Below, piece after piece: positions 54,674 through 63,566 of a stretch of DNA of 64,000 bases. The position numbers and the translations under genes were made by a program. Source of the DNA: DAOUVR01 sp034430535 (lineage in GTDB: Bacteria > Chloroflexota > Dehalococcoidia > E44-bin15); assembly GCA_964443325.1 (NCBI GenBank), contig CAYUCL010000007.1, positions 10,188 through 74,187 on the forward strand, given 5' to 3'. Position 1 is the first letter of the stretch. Every line of letters begins with the position of its first letter. The notes under the pieces were generated by a model. That model was given only the letters and a program-made list of their open reading frames with translations. It did not search any database and was not told the DNA's origin.

Positions 54674-55471
54674 TCATGCTTTCGCCCGTTTTCTCCACCA
54701 TATAGCCACTATGATTCCCACAGTAATAGCCACAACACCAAGGGCAACGATAACCCAGACCCACCAAGCCAGCGTACTAAGAAATTCGAGCACGCTGGAC
54801 CATATCCCCCATCCTAAATATACTAAGTAACATTCGGTAAATGCTCTTATTAAACGCCCAGCAAGCGTCGCCGTAAGGAACTTCCAGAAGGGGTATCTCA
54901 TTGCCCCGGCAGCGAGGCCAGCAAGGTCAAATGGAAGGAATGGCGCCAGGGAAAAGAGAAATATGCCAACACCCCCATAGCGTCTTGTCCACTCCATTGC
55001 CCTCTTATATCTCTTCGACTGCTCTGGGGCTATGATTACGTCCCCTCCATAACCAACAAAATACGCCGTTGATTCCCCCAGTCCCCCACCTACCCCTGCT
55101 GCCAAAGCCACCAATGGCCAGCTAAATACAGGATTTACCACCATGGCAAATATGACAATGAAACCAGGCGTTGGGAAGAGAATAGTAGCGCTGCAGACCA
55201 ATGTCAGCAAAAAGGCGCCCAGATAGCCATAGTTGACAAACCTGCCGCTAAACTGGGGAACGAAGACATAGATGCTAGCCCCAATTGCTATAGATACAGC
55301 GATGAGTACAGCCAGCATGCCCCATCTTTTCACACGCCCTAGCGGCCTAGACTCAGCAGCGGCATCCGGCTCTAAACCTTCTTCAGTGTTTCGCTTTTGT
55401 CTGAACAAGATAGGCTTCCAGCCCCTCCTTTTTAAGTGAATGGTATAGTTCATCTCCATGAGATTTATCAC
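54674..55471 (-). CDS. VTT-domain (DedA/TVP38-like) membrane protein
   Basis: A membrane protein of up to 265 residues. After a charged N-terminus it has several membrane helices. The VTT domain core is visible as TPGFIVIFAMVVNP, GLGESTAYFVGYGG and FLFSLAPFLPFDLAGLAAGAMRYPFWKF. Relatives act as lipid scramblases or undecaprenyl-phosphate flippases. The longest frame (ATG 55471) overlaps ispE by 89 bases. A later start, such as the GTG in GRVKRWGMLAV, would shorten it to about 215 residues and is plausible, so the N-terminus is uncertain. Confidence 0.8.
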   Translation of the reverse strand: MINLMEMNYTIHLKRRGWKPILFRQKRNTEEGLEPDAAAESRPLGRVKRWGMLAVLIAVSIAIGASIYVFVPQFSGRFVNYGYLGAFLLTLVCSATILFPTPGFIVIFAMVVNPVFSWPLVALAAGVGGGLGESTAYFVGYGGDVIIAPEQSKRYKRAMEWTRRYGGVGIFLFSLAPFLPFDLAGLAAGAMRYPFWKFLTATLAGRLIRAFTECYLVYLGWGIWSSVLEFLSTLAWWVWVIVALGVVAITVGIIVAIWWRKRAKA

Positions 55472-56216
55472 CCACCAGGGTGAAAATCGCTGGTCCTGAG
55501 CCGGCGAGGTGAATATTATCAGCGCCCAGGTCAGAAAATCGCTGCCAATATCCCTCTAGCCCTGGAAAGGCGGCAAAGGCAACTTTTTCAAAGACGTTGA
55601 AAAGTGATGTGTAACATACATCACCCTCCTGGCGAAGGAGGCCGACTATCTTTTTAGAAAATTGCCCATCGGTAAAGTGGGACGGATTTAGAGAAGCGTA
55701 GAGGCTCTCTGTTTTATTCGGCGGAAGGTTAACGGAGGGCCTGAATATCACCACCCATGAAGGGAAGAAGGAAGGTAGCGGTGTGATCAGCTCGCCACGC
55801 CCCTCTCCAAGAGCAGTGCCTCCATCGAGAAAGAAAGCTGTGTCGGCACTAACCCTTGATGCCACTCTAGCTAACTCAGAGAGAGAAAAGTCCAACTCCC
55901 AGAGCTCGTTGAGGCCTCGCAGCGTGGCGGCGGCATCGCTGGAGCTACCACCCAGCCCTGCAGCAATGGGAATGCCCTTTTTGATAGATATCAACGCCCC
56001 CTTGTTACATTTGCCAGCATCTTGAAGCAGCTTCGCTGCCCTTAGCACCAGATTCTCGTGCAACTTCAGCCTTATGTCCCGGTGCTCTTTAAAAAAGAGG
56101 GTATCTTTGAGGTCGATTTCCTGGAGGACGGTGGCAACCTCGTGGTAGCCATCAGAATAAATACCCAGGACCTCAAGAGTCAGGTTGATCTTTGCATAGG
56201 CGGAAACAGTTAGCAT
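55383..56216 (-). CDS. ispE: 4-diphosphocytidyl-2-C-methyl-D-erythritol kinase
   Basis: A GHMP kinase of the MEP isoprenoid pathway, 277 residues. The N-terminus SAYAKINLTLEVLG and the ATP loop PIAAGLGGSSSDAAATLRGL are diagnostic. SGSGP-type motif LAGSGPAIFTLV is near the C-terminus. ATG 56216 is chosen over the longer frame from 56252, because it lies within the end of ksgA with GAGGAG just before it, and homologues start here. Translationally coupled to ksgA, a common arrangement. Confidence 0.94.
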   Translation of the reverse strand: MLTVSAYAKINLTLEVLGIYSDGYHEVATVLQEIDLKDTLFFKEHRDIRLKLHENLVLRAAKLLQDAGKCNKGALISIKKGIPIAAGLGGSSSDAAATLRGLNELWELDFSLSELARVASRVSADTAFFLDGGTALGEGRGELITPLPSFFPSWVVIFRPSVNLPPNKTESLYASLNPSHFTDGQFSKKIVGLLRQEGDVCYTSLFNVFEKVAFAAFPGLEGYWQRFSDLGADNIHLAGSGPAIFTLVGDKSHGDELYHSLKKEGLEAYLVQTKAKH

Positions 56217-57061
56217 CGCTCCTCGGTATACACCCGGTAAACTCGGGCCCACTCGTCAAGATTTAGCGTCTCAGGGCGTCGCTTCTGGCATATGCCAGCT
56301 CGCTTAAGCAAAGACGCAGCATCCCTCGACGACATCTCAAGACCTTGAGCGAGGGAATTATGGAGCTGCTTGCGAGGCGCTGTAAAACCACCACGAACTA
56401 CCCTGAAAAACTCTGTTTCATCCTCGACCTGCACCGCAGGCCGGTCATAGAGATCAATGCGAACAATAGCGGAGTCCACTTTTGGCCGGGGATAGAAGCC
56501 TGACGCTGGCACATAGTCTACAATAGCAGGCTTGCCATAGAATTGCACCCCGATACTCAAGAGGCTCATCTTGCCAGGCTGAGCCGCCATTTGCTGGGCC
56601 ACCTCCTTTTGCACTGTGACCACCATAAGGCAAGGCTTAATTGATGCCTCCATAAAGCGGCGCAGCACGGCTGAGCCAATATAATAGGGGAGATTGGCTA
56701 CCACCTTATATGAGGTGTCAGCACCACCCCCTATCGATTCTAGCAGCTCTGCTGCGTCTGTCTCCAATACATCCTTATTAACAACAGTCACATTGGGACA
56801 AGAGGCTAAGGTCTCCTTGAGAGCAGAGGCCAACCTGGAATCGACCTCGATGGCGATAATACGTCCTGCCCTCCTCGCCAGTTCCTCAGTCAATATGCCT
56901 AAGCCAGGCCCTACCTCAATCACGGTATCGCTAGAGGTTAGTTCCGCCGCTGAGATTATGTAACCGAGCGCCTTCTCATCGACAAGAAAGTGCTGCCCCA
57001 GTCCCTTCTTGGCATGAAGGTCGAGACGCCGCAGTTCTTTCTTGGTCCGACTGACAAGCAA
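56210..57061 (-). CDS. ksgA: 16S rRNA dimethyladenosine transferase
   Basis: Dimethylates two adjacent adenosines near the 3' end of 16S rRNA, about 283 residues. Typical segments: LHAKKGLGQHFLVDEKAL, SAM loop VIEVGPGLGILTEELARR, and VVANLPYYIGSAVLRRF. The frame is open from 57121, but that stretch is the 3' part of the SRP RNA, so the real start must be nearer. TTG 57061, with ATAGGTG about five bases upstream, gives a normal N-terminus (LVSRTKKELRRL). First gene of the ksgA-ispE-VTT-PHP-dinG run. Confidence 0.92.
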   Translation of the reverse strand: MLVSRTKKELRRLDLHAKKGLGQHFLVDEKALGYIISAAELTSSDTVIEVGPGLGILTEELARRAGRIIAIEVDSRLASALKETLASCPNVTVVNKDVLETDAAELLESIGGGADTSYKVVANLPYYIGSAVLRRFMEASIKPCLMVVTVQKEVAQQMAAQPGKMSLLSIGVQFYGKPAIVDYVPASGFYPRPKVDSAIVRIDLYDRPAVQVEDETEFFRVVRGGFTAPRKQLHNSLAQGLEMSSRDAASLLKRAGICQKRRPETLNLDEWARVYRVYTEERC

Positions 57062-57082
57062 CTCTGCACCTATAAATATAAG

Positions 57083-57352
57083 GCCGTGCACCTGCTGTCG
57101 ACCCCTCCCCCTGGCTTGCACCCATCAACCAGCTCCAGCCAGGCAAACCTACGGCACCCAGAAGCTACTATTTACCGCTGCTTCCTCCCGGACCTGACGG
57201 GATTCATAGCGCTCTGCCGCGCAGGACCCAGCCTTCAACACCGCTCGATGGAGGCAGTCCCAAAAGACTCAAGACCTCGAGCAGGAATTCAGCCCCGCTA
57301 TAGCGGATTGCGGGTACAGGGCACCGCTAGCTCCCCACCTAGCACGACCTCA
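57083..57352 (-). ncRNA. ffs: Signal recognition particle RNA, large bacterial type
   Basis: The minus strand shows the conserved S-domain GTCAGGTCCGGGAGGAAG (plus coordinates around 57181-57200), together with GGGTCCTGCGC on the other side of helix 8. The Alu domain is also present: GTGGGGAGCTAGCGGTGCCC and GTACCCGCAATCCGC near the 5' end, closing with GTCGACAGCAGGTGCACGGC near the 3' end. This is the roughly 270-nt form with Alu and S domains, as in Bacillus, not the 4.5S form. End points are approximate. It pairs with Ffh, which is not in the window. Confidence 0.93.
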
Positions 57353-57441
57353 CCTTAATGCTATTCGACCTAGTCATACCCTGTCAAGCCTGAAAGAGCT
57401 TGCCTATGTCGGGAGGCTTCGTGTAGAATGGGCAAACCATA

Positions 57442-58311
57442 ATGGAGATTCGTAAAGCTGTAATCCCGGCGGCAGGTTGGGGAACGAGGTTCCTGCCGGC
57501 AACCAAGGCCATCCCCAAGGAGATGCTCCCCCTTTTGGATAAGCCTTTGATTCAATACATTATTGAGGAGGCTATCTCATCGGGCATCGAGCAGATCATT
57601 ATCGTAATCTCCTCGGCCAAAAGCGCTATACAAGATCACTTCGACCGATCCGTGGAGCTGGAACAAACCTTGGAGCAAAAAGGAGAGGAGAAGCTACTGG
57701 AGGAGGTGCGACGCATAGCTGGGCTGGCTAAAATATACTACGTCAGGCAAAAGGAGCAGCTTGGACTGGGGGACGCTATTCTCACCGCCAGGGAAATCGT
57801 GGGAGATGAGCCGTTCGCCGTTCTTTTGCCCGATGACATCTTCGATGCTGATGTGCCCGTCATCAAGCAGATGATTGAAGTACACCGCCGTTATGGCGGA
57901 AGTGTGATCGCCCTATGGCAGGTGGACGAGGAAGGAACCAGACGATACGGCATTGTCAAATCAAAAAAAACAGAGGACAAGGTATGTCAGATCCTGGACG
58001 TTGTCGAGAAACCCGGCCCTCAAAATGCCCCCTCAGACCTGGCAATATTGGGGCGCTATATTCTAACTCCTGAAATCTTCCAGGTGCTAGAAATCACCCC
58101 ACCGGGCAAAGGGGGCGAGATCCAGCTCACCGACGGCTTAGCGCTATTACTCAAGCAACAGGCGTTACATGGCTATGAGTTCGAGGGGACTTATTACGAT
58201 GCTGGCAAGCCACTAAGTCTGCTAAAGGCCTCGGTGGCTCTCGCCGTTAAACATCCCGAAATAGGTGCCGATTTCAAGGAGTATCTCAAGAAGTTGATTG
58301 CCAACCTTTGA
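57442..58311 (+). CDS. galU: UTP-glucose-1-phosphate uridylyltransferase
   Basis: Makes UDP-glucose for glycan synthesis, 289 residues, full length. The nucleotidyltransferase signature is IPAAGWGTRFLPATKAIPKEMLPLLDKP. FAVLLPDDIFDADVPVI contains the metal Asp, and VEKPGPQNAPSDLAILGRYIL is the sugar-binding loop. The start is ATG 57442. It is divergent from the SRP RNA and convergent with lepA. The glycosyltransferase at 31.4 kb is a possible user of UDP-sugars. Confidence 0.95.
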   Translation: MEIRKAVIPAAGWGTRFLPATKAIPKEMLPLLDKPLIQYIIEEAISSGIEQIIIVISSAKSAIQDHFDRSVELEQTLEQKGEEKLLEEVRRIAGLAKIYYVRQKEQLGLGDAILTAREIVGDEPFAVLLPDDIFDADVPVIKQMIEVHRRYGGSVIALWQVDEEGTRRYGIVKSKKTEDKVCQILDVVEKPGPQNAPSDLAILGRYILTPEIFQVLEITPPGKGGEIQLTDGLALLLKQQALHGYEFEGTYYDAGKPLSLLKASVALAVKHPEIGADFKEYLKKLIANL

Positions 58312-58324
58312 GGACACTATCAAT

Positions 58325-58375
58325 GTAGCGCGACCCTTCAGGGTCGCTCCTGGTGAGGCTGAAGCCTTGCGCTAC
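58325..58375. repeat. Cloverleaf-like palindromic repeat between galU and lepA
   Basis: The outer stem GTAGCGC (58325-58331) pairs with GCGCTAC (58369-58375). Inside are GCGACCCTTCAGGGTCGC and AGGCTGAAGCCT hairpins. The lepA stop codon lies in the right arm. Placed between two convergent genes, it probably ends both messages. It resembles short dispersed intergenic repeats I recall from other anaerobe genomes, but no second copy is visible in this window. Confidence 0.7.
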
Positions 58376-60204
58376 TTTTCCAGCTTCAGAACATCCATAA
58401 AGGCCTCCGGAGGAATCTCCACTCTTCCCATCTTCTTCATTCGTTTCTTGCCCGCAGCCTGCTTCTCCAGAAGCTTGCGCTTCCTGGTGACGTCGCCCCC
58501 ATAGCACTTGGCAGTCACGTCCTTGCGCAACGCCTTAATAGTTTCCTTAGCGATTACCCGATTCCCAACCGCTGCCTGAACGGCGACATCGAAGAGCTGT
58601 CTGGGGATAAGTCGCCTTAACTTCTCTACCAAGGCCCTCCCCTGCCGATAGGCATTCTCCGCAGGGACAATAAAGGAAAGGACATCGACAGGCTGTTTAT
58701 TGACCAGGATATCCAGCTTCACCAGCCGAGCAGGGCGGTAGTAGGAGAAGTTGTAGTCCATTGATGCGTAGCCCTGAGTGCGAGACTTGAGTTGGTCGTA
58801 GAAATCGACAATGACCTCAGCTAGTGGCATCTCGTATTTAAGGAGCACTCGCTGATCAGAGCTGGACTCCAAAGGTTGTTGCGCTTCCCGGTGAAAATAT
58901 TGCATCTCCTTGTACTCCCCCCTCCGCTCCCGCAACAATTCCATCACCGTGCCAATGTATCTACTGGGTGTGATGATGCTGACCGCCATCCAGGGCTCCC
59001 TGATCTCCTTAACCTCACCCATCGATGGCAGCTTTGAGGGATTATCCACAGTGAGCTCCCAGCCATTGGCTGTGGCAACCTGGTAGGCGACACTGGGAGC
59101 AGTGGTCAGAAGCTCAATCCCATATTCTCTTCTCAGTCGCTCTCCAACGATATCCATATGGAGTGTGCCCAAGAAACCACAGCGAAATCCAAAGCCCAGG
59201 GCGGCACTGGTCTCAGGTTCATATATCAGAGAGGCATCGTTAAGGTTAAGCTTCTCCAGGGCATCGCGCAACAAAGGGTAATCATCCCCCTCCAGAGGGT
59301 AGAGGCCAGCAAAAACCATAGGTTTGGCCGGGCGATAACCAGGAAGAGGCTCCACCGCCGCCTTTTCCTCCAAGGTAACAGTATCGCCCACCCTACACTC
59401 TCCAACATTCTTGAGTCCTGTAGCTATATAGCCCACTTCGCCGACGCCCAGAGTATCCACCGGCGTTAGCCACGGCTTGAAAACGCCGACCTCCAATGCC
59501 TCAAAAGGCCTCTTTGAGGATATCAGCCTGAGGTGCCTCCCTTTGCCAACCGCCCCATCGACCACCCTCAGATAGGCGATCACCCCCCTGTAAGGATCAT
59601 ACTTCGAGTCGAAGATTAGCGCCCGCAGCGCATTCCGAGTACTCCCTTTTGGCGGAGGAATTCTTCGGATAATTGCCTCGAGGATGTCCTTAGTCCCAAT
59701 CCCTTCCTTGGCTGAGGCAAAGATAACCTCTTCAGGAAGAAAACCAATAATACTTTCCATCTCCTTGGCCACCTTCTCAGGCTGCGCAATGGACAGGTCA
59801 ATCTTATTGACTATAGGGATGAGTACCAGATTGTGCTCTAACGCGATATAGACATTCGCCAGGGTTTGTGCTTCAATCCCCTGGGAAGCGTCTACTACCA
59901 GGATAGCCCCTTCACAGGCAGCGAGGCTTCTTGAGACCTCATAGGTGAAATCGACATGACCTGGCGTATCGATGAGATTTAGCTGATACGTTTCACCATC
60001 CGAGGCGCGATAGGTCATTCTCACCGCCGATGCCTTAATAGTGATTCCTCGCTCTCGCTCCAGCTCCATCTGGTCAAGGAACTGCTCCCGCATCTCCCTC
60101 TCGCCTATGGTGCCGGTAAGCTCAAGGAGGCGGTCAGCCAGCGTGGACTTGCCGTGGTCTATATGGGCGACGATGCAGAAGTTTCTGATGTGGCTTTGCT
60201 CCAT
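58372..60204 (-). CDS. lepA: Elongation factor 4 (LepA)
   Basis: A ribosome back-translocase GTPase, about 610 residues. G1 is VAHIDHGKSTLADRLLE, switch I RERGITIKA, G3 DTPGHVDFTYEVSRSL and G4 NKIDL. Domains III-V and the LepA-specific C-terminus (DVTAKCYGGDVTRKRKLLEKQ) are intact. ATG 60204 is chosen; the longer frame to 60273 adds 23 residues before the normal MEQSHIRNFCIVAHIDHG start. The stop lies in the repeat shared with galU. Confidence 0.96.
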   Translation of the reverse strand: MEQSHIRNFCIVAHIDHGKSTLADRLLELTGTIGEREMREQFLDQMELERERGITIKASAVRMTYRASDGETYQLNLIDTPGHVDFTYEVSRSLAACEGAILVVDASQGIEAQTLANVYIALEHNLVLIPIVNKIDLSIAQPEKVAKEMESIIGFLPEEVIFASAKEGIGTKDILEAIIRRIPPPKGSTRNALRALIFDSKYDPYRGVIAYLRVVDGAVGKGRHLRLISSKRPFEALEVGVFKPWLTPVDTLGVGEVGYIATGLKNVGECRVGDTVTLEEKAAVEPLPGYRPAKPMVFAGLYPLEGDDYPLLRDALEKLNLNDASLIYEPETSAALGFGFRCGFLGTLHMDIVGERLRREYGIELLTTAPSVAYQVATANGWELTVDNPSKLPSMGEVKEIREPWMAVSIITPSRYIGTVMELLRERRGEYKEMQYFHREAQQPLESSSDQRVLLKYEMPLAEVIVDFYDQLKSRTQGYASMDYNFSYYRPARLVKLDILVNKQPVDVLSFIVPAENAYRQGRALVEKLRRLIPRQLFDVAVQAAVGNRVIAKETIKALRKDVTAKCYGGDVTRKRKLLEKQAAGKKRMKKMGRVEIPPEAFMDVLKLEK

Positions 60205-60320
60205 AGCAGAAGCATCGTAGCATAGCTTAAGGCTAACCTCAAGGAGGATAGGAAAAAGCCTCCCGGCTTGCACTCCGGTAGGCTCTTACTAGCGTCAAAC
60301 CAAAACAGTACTGAAAATCA

Positions 60321-60755
60321 CTATCCCTTAGCAGTACTCACAATCCCAAAAATGGAGCCAATAAAGATAAGAAGCCCTCCTACCGCGCCCAGCAATAGAG
60401 TTGACCCTATCATAAAGTGGGGGATCAGGACACTCCAATCACCCTCCACTACCACCGATATGTCCACATCCCGGATTGGAGGTATATAAATCTGCGTCAC
60501 CGCATTGATCACCAGCCATGGGCACAGCAGCAAACATACGATGGCCAACGCCATCTTAACAGCCTTGCTGGCACCACGCCACAGGAAGAACACCATGACG
60601 CAAATCAGAATAGTCAGTGCTGGAAAGAAATGGGCAATAAACAGCGGCGACAGCGCCGACCCAAGTGCCATGATGGCACCCACCACACCCATCATAAAGA
60701 AGATTACATCCATCCGCTGAATGGAAAAATCCTTTTTCAGCTCATCATTATACAT
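60321..60755 (-). CDS. Four-helix membrane protein, hypothetical
   Basis: A 144-residue integral membrane protein with about four helices (VIFFMMGVVGAIMALGSALS, FFPALTILICVMVFFLW, MALAIVCLLLCPWLVINAV, STLLLGAVGGLLIFIGSIFG). A short extracytoplasmic loop (PPIRDVDISVVVEGDWS) lies between helices 3 and 4. AAGGGGGGACCGG precedes the ATG at 60755. No family recognised. It lies between lepA and the tRNA pair, all on the minus strand. Confidence 0.65.
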   Translation of the reverse strand: MYNDELKKDFSIQRMDVIFFMMGVVGAIMALGSALSPLFIAHFFPALTILICVMVFFLWRGASKAVKMALAIVCLLLCPWLVINAVTQIYIPPIRDVDISVVVEGDWSVLIPHFMIGSTLLLGAVGGLLIFIGSIFGIVSTAKG

Positions 60756-60871
60756 CCGGTCCCCCCTTTCATACGCTGTTTGAGACCACCCCTCGGCCTG
60801 GCGACCTCAGACCCCTGACCTGAACCGGTACTACTATAGAGCCTCCTAAGCACCTCAAATGACTTTTCCCA

Positions 60872-60953
60872 TGGGGAAGGGGGGACTCGAACCCCCACGC
60901 CATTAGGCACATGATCCTAAATCATGCTCGTCTACCAGTTCCGACACTTCCCC
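60872..60953 (-). tRNA. tRNA-Leu (TAG)
   Basis: On the minus strand the acceptor GGGGAAG pairs with CTTCCCC. The anticodon stem CATGA/TCATG closes loop TTTAGGA, giving anticodon TAG. The long variable arm is of class II type (TGCCTAATGGCG), and the T loop is TTCGAGT. The discriminator is A and CCA is not encoded. It lies 5 bases downstream of tRNA-Lys on the same strand. Confidence 0.92.
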
Positions 60954-60958
60954 ACTGG

Positions 60959-61031
60959 TGAGCCGCCAGGGACTCGAACCCTGAACCTACTGATTAAGAG
61001 TCAGTTGCTCTCCCAATTGAGCTAGCGGCCC
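60959..61031 (-). tRNA. tRNA-Lys (CTT)
   Basis: On the minus strand the acceptor GGGCCGC pairs with GCGGCTC, with one G-T pair. The D arm is GCTC-AATTGGGA-GAGC, and the anticodon stem ACTGA/TCAGT closes loop CTCTTAA (anticodon CTT). The T arm is CAGGG-TTCGAGT-CCCTG. The discriminator is A and CCA is not encoded. First of the tRNA pair. Confidence 0.93.
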
Positions 61032-61562
61032 ATGTTTTATGTGTCTGCAATGACACAGTTTTTGCGATTCACTGTGTCCTTAGTAAGATGTGCTTGTTGC
61101 CCTACGGTTTCCTGTTGCCAGCCTGTCGAGGTAACCTGTTTCCGCTAAACCATATAAACTATAACATACCCACGATGCCAAGTCACCTTTGGCTGTGAGG
61201 TCAGAGTTTCACACTTATTAACGTAGAACCGAGAGTATAGCATCTTTTCTCGTGCAATACTGGGCGATAACAGACCGCGCAAACTATAAATATGCCATTT
61301 CTCACCCTTTTACTCCTGAAACGCTGCGACTGATCCCACATGGTATTCTTATCAGGCAAAGGGCCCTCCACAGGGTGTCGCCGTGCGAAGAATGAGATGA
61401 CAGGGTTTGAGATTATAGAGCGCTGAGTCAGGGTGTCATTAACAGGGGGTGACTCGGCGGCGTATCCAGGGGGTATCGCAAGGGGAAACCGGATCTCAGG
61501 ACAACTATATATAGCTGGGGCATACGGCTATGTGCACTAGTCTCGTTACTCCTCCAAAAGCA
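61032..61562. other. Gene-free stretch upstream of the tRNA pair
   Basis: No gene seen in about 530 bases. It holds a GACACAG/CTGTGTC hairpin at about 61052-61080 and presumably the tRNA promoter, which I could not place with confidence. The right end borders the TRAP-gene terminator. Confidence 0.5.
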
Positions 61563-61595
61563 CGGCTCGGCCGCGGTTCTGCGGCGGCCGAGCCG
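61563..61595 (-). terminator. Terminator of the TRAP binding-protein gene
   Basis: A perfect 12-bp GC-rich stem, CGGCTCGGCCGC with GCGGCCGAGCCG, closes a nine-base loop. It lies 40 bases after the stop of the TRAP gene. Read on the minus strand it is followed by a short GCTTTTGG tract. The U-run is short, so efficiency is uncertain. Confidence 0.65.
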
Positions 61596-61634
61596 CGTCT
61601 CTGTGCCTCACATGACCTTTGCGTTCCCTCTAAC

Positions 61635-62969
61635 CTATTTACCGTGCCGTGCCTTCCACGCCGAGTACCACGGGTGCTCCATGTTCTGTTCGTCCCACCA
61701 CTTCTCGTACCACGGCTCAAAGTCATCTTCGTAGACGAAGTCCATGCCCCAGTGGCCGTCGGGGCCGACCACTTCATCCCAAGCTTCCTGGTCCACAATG
61801 AATCCAGCACTCCTCAGTTCCTCGCGGACCGCCTCGTCCGGGAAGCCGGCTGGGTTCATTGGAACTTTATTTCCGGGCTCGAAGTCCTCCATCTCTTGTA
61901 ACACAACATTAAGCAACTCCTCTGCCTCATCACCACAGCCATACTGGTCCTCCATCCACCCAACCCACCAGTCATAGACCTCACGCTTGAGTTCTCGCAG
62001 GCGCTCCTTCTCCGACTCGGGCCAGTCGATGAACTCCATGCCCAACCTGGGGATCTCTAGCAAGTAAAGATGGTTGCCTGCATCGCCACCCTGGCATCCG
62101 CGGACACCTCTCCAGTAATCGGTTAACTTAAGGACGGCGTACGCGTCTTCAGGTCGCATCGTGTCGATGAAATCCTCCAGCATGACGTAGGTGGGCATGG
62201 CGTTGCCAAAGCCGCCAACGTCAATGATATACCCCGGTTCACCCATCTCATACCAGTTGAATAAGATAGGAAGGGTTATGTCCAGAATGGCACATTCTAT
62301 CTGGCCCTTCGACAGCGCCTCGTAGGCGTCATGCCACGGACAGCTAACCGATAATGCTCCTAACTTGTTGGCGAGCTCCGTTACCGAAACCCCTGAGGCC
62401 ATCATAGTCAGCCCCTTCAAGTCCTCCAGCGTGTATAGTGGCTTATACGGGGAGAAGACGATGTACTTCTCCCGTCCTAGCTGGGTGACACAGACCATAC
62501 CCTGTTTCTCATACTGAGGATAGAGGTAATCCTCATAGACATGGTTGTGAATCTGATAGTTCATCTCCAAGCTGTCCATGTCAATCGGGAGGTACCACAC
62601 TAGCTCCAATGGCACCCACTCCGGCTGGTAGCCGGCTATAACCCAGGCTAGTTCGGCTATCCCCGCATCGATGGCGTCGTAAGCCAAATTTTCCTTGCAC
62701 AAAGTCTCAGAATAGTATATCTCTAAATCGACCCTTCCTTCCGTTACCGTCTCAATGGCCTCCTCCCAGTCCAGGTCGCTGTTTTCAGAAGGAGGCGCCC
62801 CCCAATAGCTCGGTAGGTTAGGAAACGATATAGCGAATTTGAGCTTGATGGTCTCATTGCCCACTGGACCTTCGCCACCACCACAGCCGACCAGAGCCAT
62901 GCTGGCCGCTGCAGAGACAATCATCAATACCGCTAGTGCAATTTGTATTACCTTTCTTCTCCCTTTCAC
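61635..62969 (-). CDS. TRAP transporter substrate-binding lipoprotein (DctP type)
   Basis: A 444-residue extracytoplasmic solute receptor. The N-terminus is a lipoprotein signal: basic KGRRK, hydrophobic IALAVLMIVSAAASMA, then lipobox LVGC with lipidated Cys. The mature part has the DctP pattern (IKLKFAISFPNLPSYWG, VDLEIYYSETLCKENLAYDAI, YKPLYTLEDLKGLTMMASG). It would deliver a carboxylate or related anion to TRAP membrane subunits, but no DctQ or DctM gene is seen. It is longer than the usual 330 residues, with an acidic, tryptophan-rich C-terminus (EPWYEKWWDEQNMEHPWYS). GTG 62969 is behind GGAGGGAAGGA. Confidence 0.8.
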   Translation of the reverse strand: MKGRRKVIQIALAVLMIVSAAASMALVGCGGGEGPVGNETIKLKFAISFPNLPSYWGAPPSENSDLDWEEAIETVTEGRVDLEIYYSETLCKENLAYDAIDAGIAELAWVIAGYQPEWVPLELVWYLPIDMDSLEMNYQIHNHVYEDYLYPQYEKQGMVCVTQLGREKYIVFSPYKPLYTLEDLKGLTMMASGVSVTELANKLGALSVSCPWHDAYEALSKGQIECAILDITLPILFNWYEMGEPGYIIDVGGFGNAMPTYVMLEDFIDTMRPEDAYAVLKLTDYWRGVRGCQGGDAGNHLYLLEIPRLGMEFIDWPESEKERLRELKREVYDWWVGWMEDQYGCGDEAEELLNVVLQEMEDFEPGNKVPMNPAGFPDEAVREELRSAGFIVDQEAWDEVVGPDGHWGMDFVYEDDFEPWYEKWWDEQNMEHPWYSAWKARHGK

Positions 62970-63072
62970 TCCTTCCCTCCTCTGCGATTGACAATATCGC
63001 TATGTTTTGACCCGTCAGCGCTTTGTTAACAAATCTTATTACAACATCACCTCCTTACACACCGCATGCGGC

Positions 63073-63178
63073 CTGCCGTCCCATCCGGACAACAGATTGA
63101 ATAGTAATGCACCGATATTTGGCATTCCAATTGGCAATGAGGCTTTTCGGTCCTCACCGCCTCTGGTGTAGACGGCAG
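63073..63178 (-). promoter_or_regulatory. Structured leader upstream of the TRAP gene, candidate cis-regulatory RNA
   Basis: On the minus strand CTGCCGTC (63178-63171) pairs with GACGGCAG (63080-63073), enclosing about 90 bases. Inside is a GAGGC/GCCTC stem (63163-63159 with 63143-63139) capped by GGTGAGGACC, and a palindromic CCAATTGG. The fold lies about 100 bases before the GTG of the TRAP gene. A free-standing AAGGAGGTGATG follows it. I do not recognise a named riboswitch. An IS fragment is the alternative, since one frame stays open across it. Confidence 0.35.
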
Positions 63179-63566
63179 ATTTCAGCCCTGAGCAGTATGG
63201 ATGCAAGAATAGATTTGTTTTCCAAACAAATGCGGGAAGGCTTATCGAAAACCTGCAAGTATTGTGGGATATATACGGCTTGACCAAGGTTCTTTGCGTT
63301 GGCGATTTCAAAAAAAAGAACTGAAACACCTAGCTAACCTCAAAGGTTCATAGAAACGTTGCCCAATACTTAGTGCAATCGCATTTGACCAATCATCCGT
63401 GGCAGAAGTTACCACTGCTGCCCTTGCTATTTAGGGGTATCCTCGATTCAATAACGACCTGGGATAGCTCAGTTGAGGTGTACCCGATATAACATAAATC
63501 ACATCAGTACTCATGCTCGCCGAGCGCATCGGAGGGCCCTAATCCATGCCGCGTCTCAGCCGTTCT

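Noticed and set aside
63039..63329. 96-residue minus-strand frame between the TRAP and glycyl radical genes
   Set aside because: No domain, poor start context, and the region folds as a stem-loop structure; not called as a gene, though it could be a mobile-element scrap.
63459..63480. tRNA-like 5' piece GGGATAGCTCAGTTGAGG
   Set aside because: No anticodon or T arm follows within 80 bases, so at most a tRNA scrap; too short to support an attachment site.
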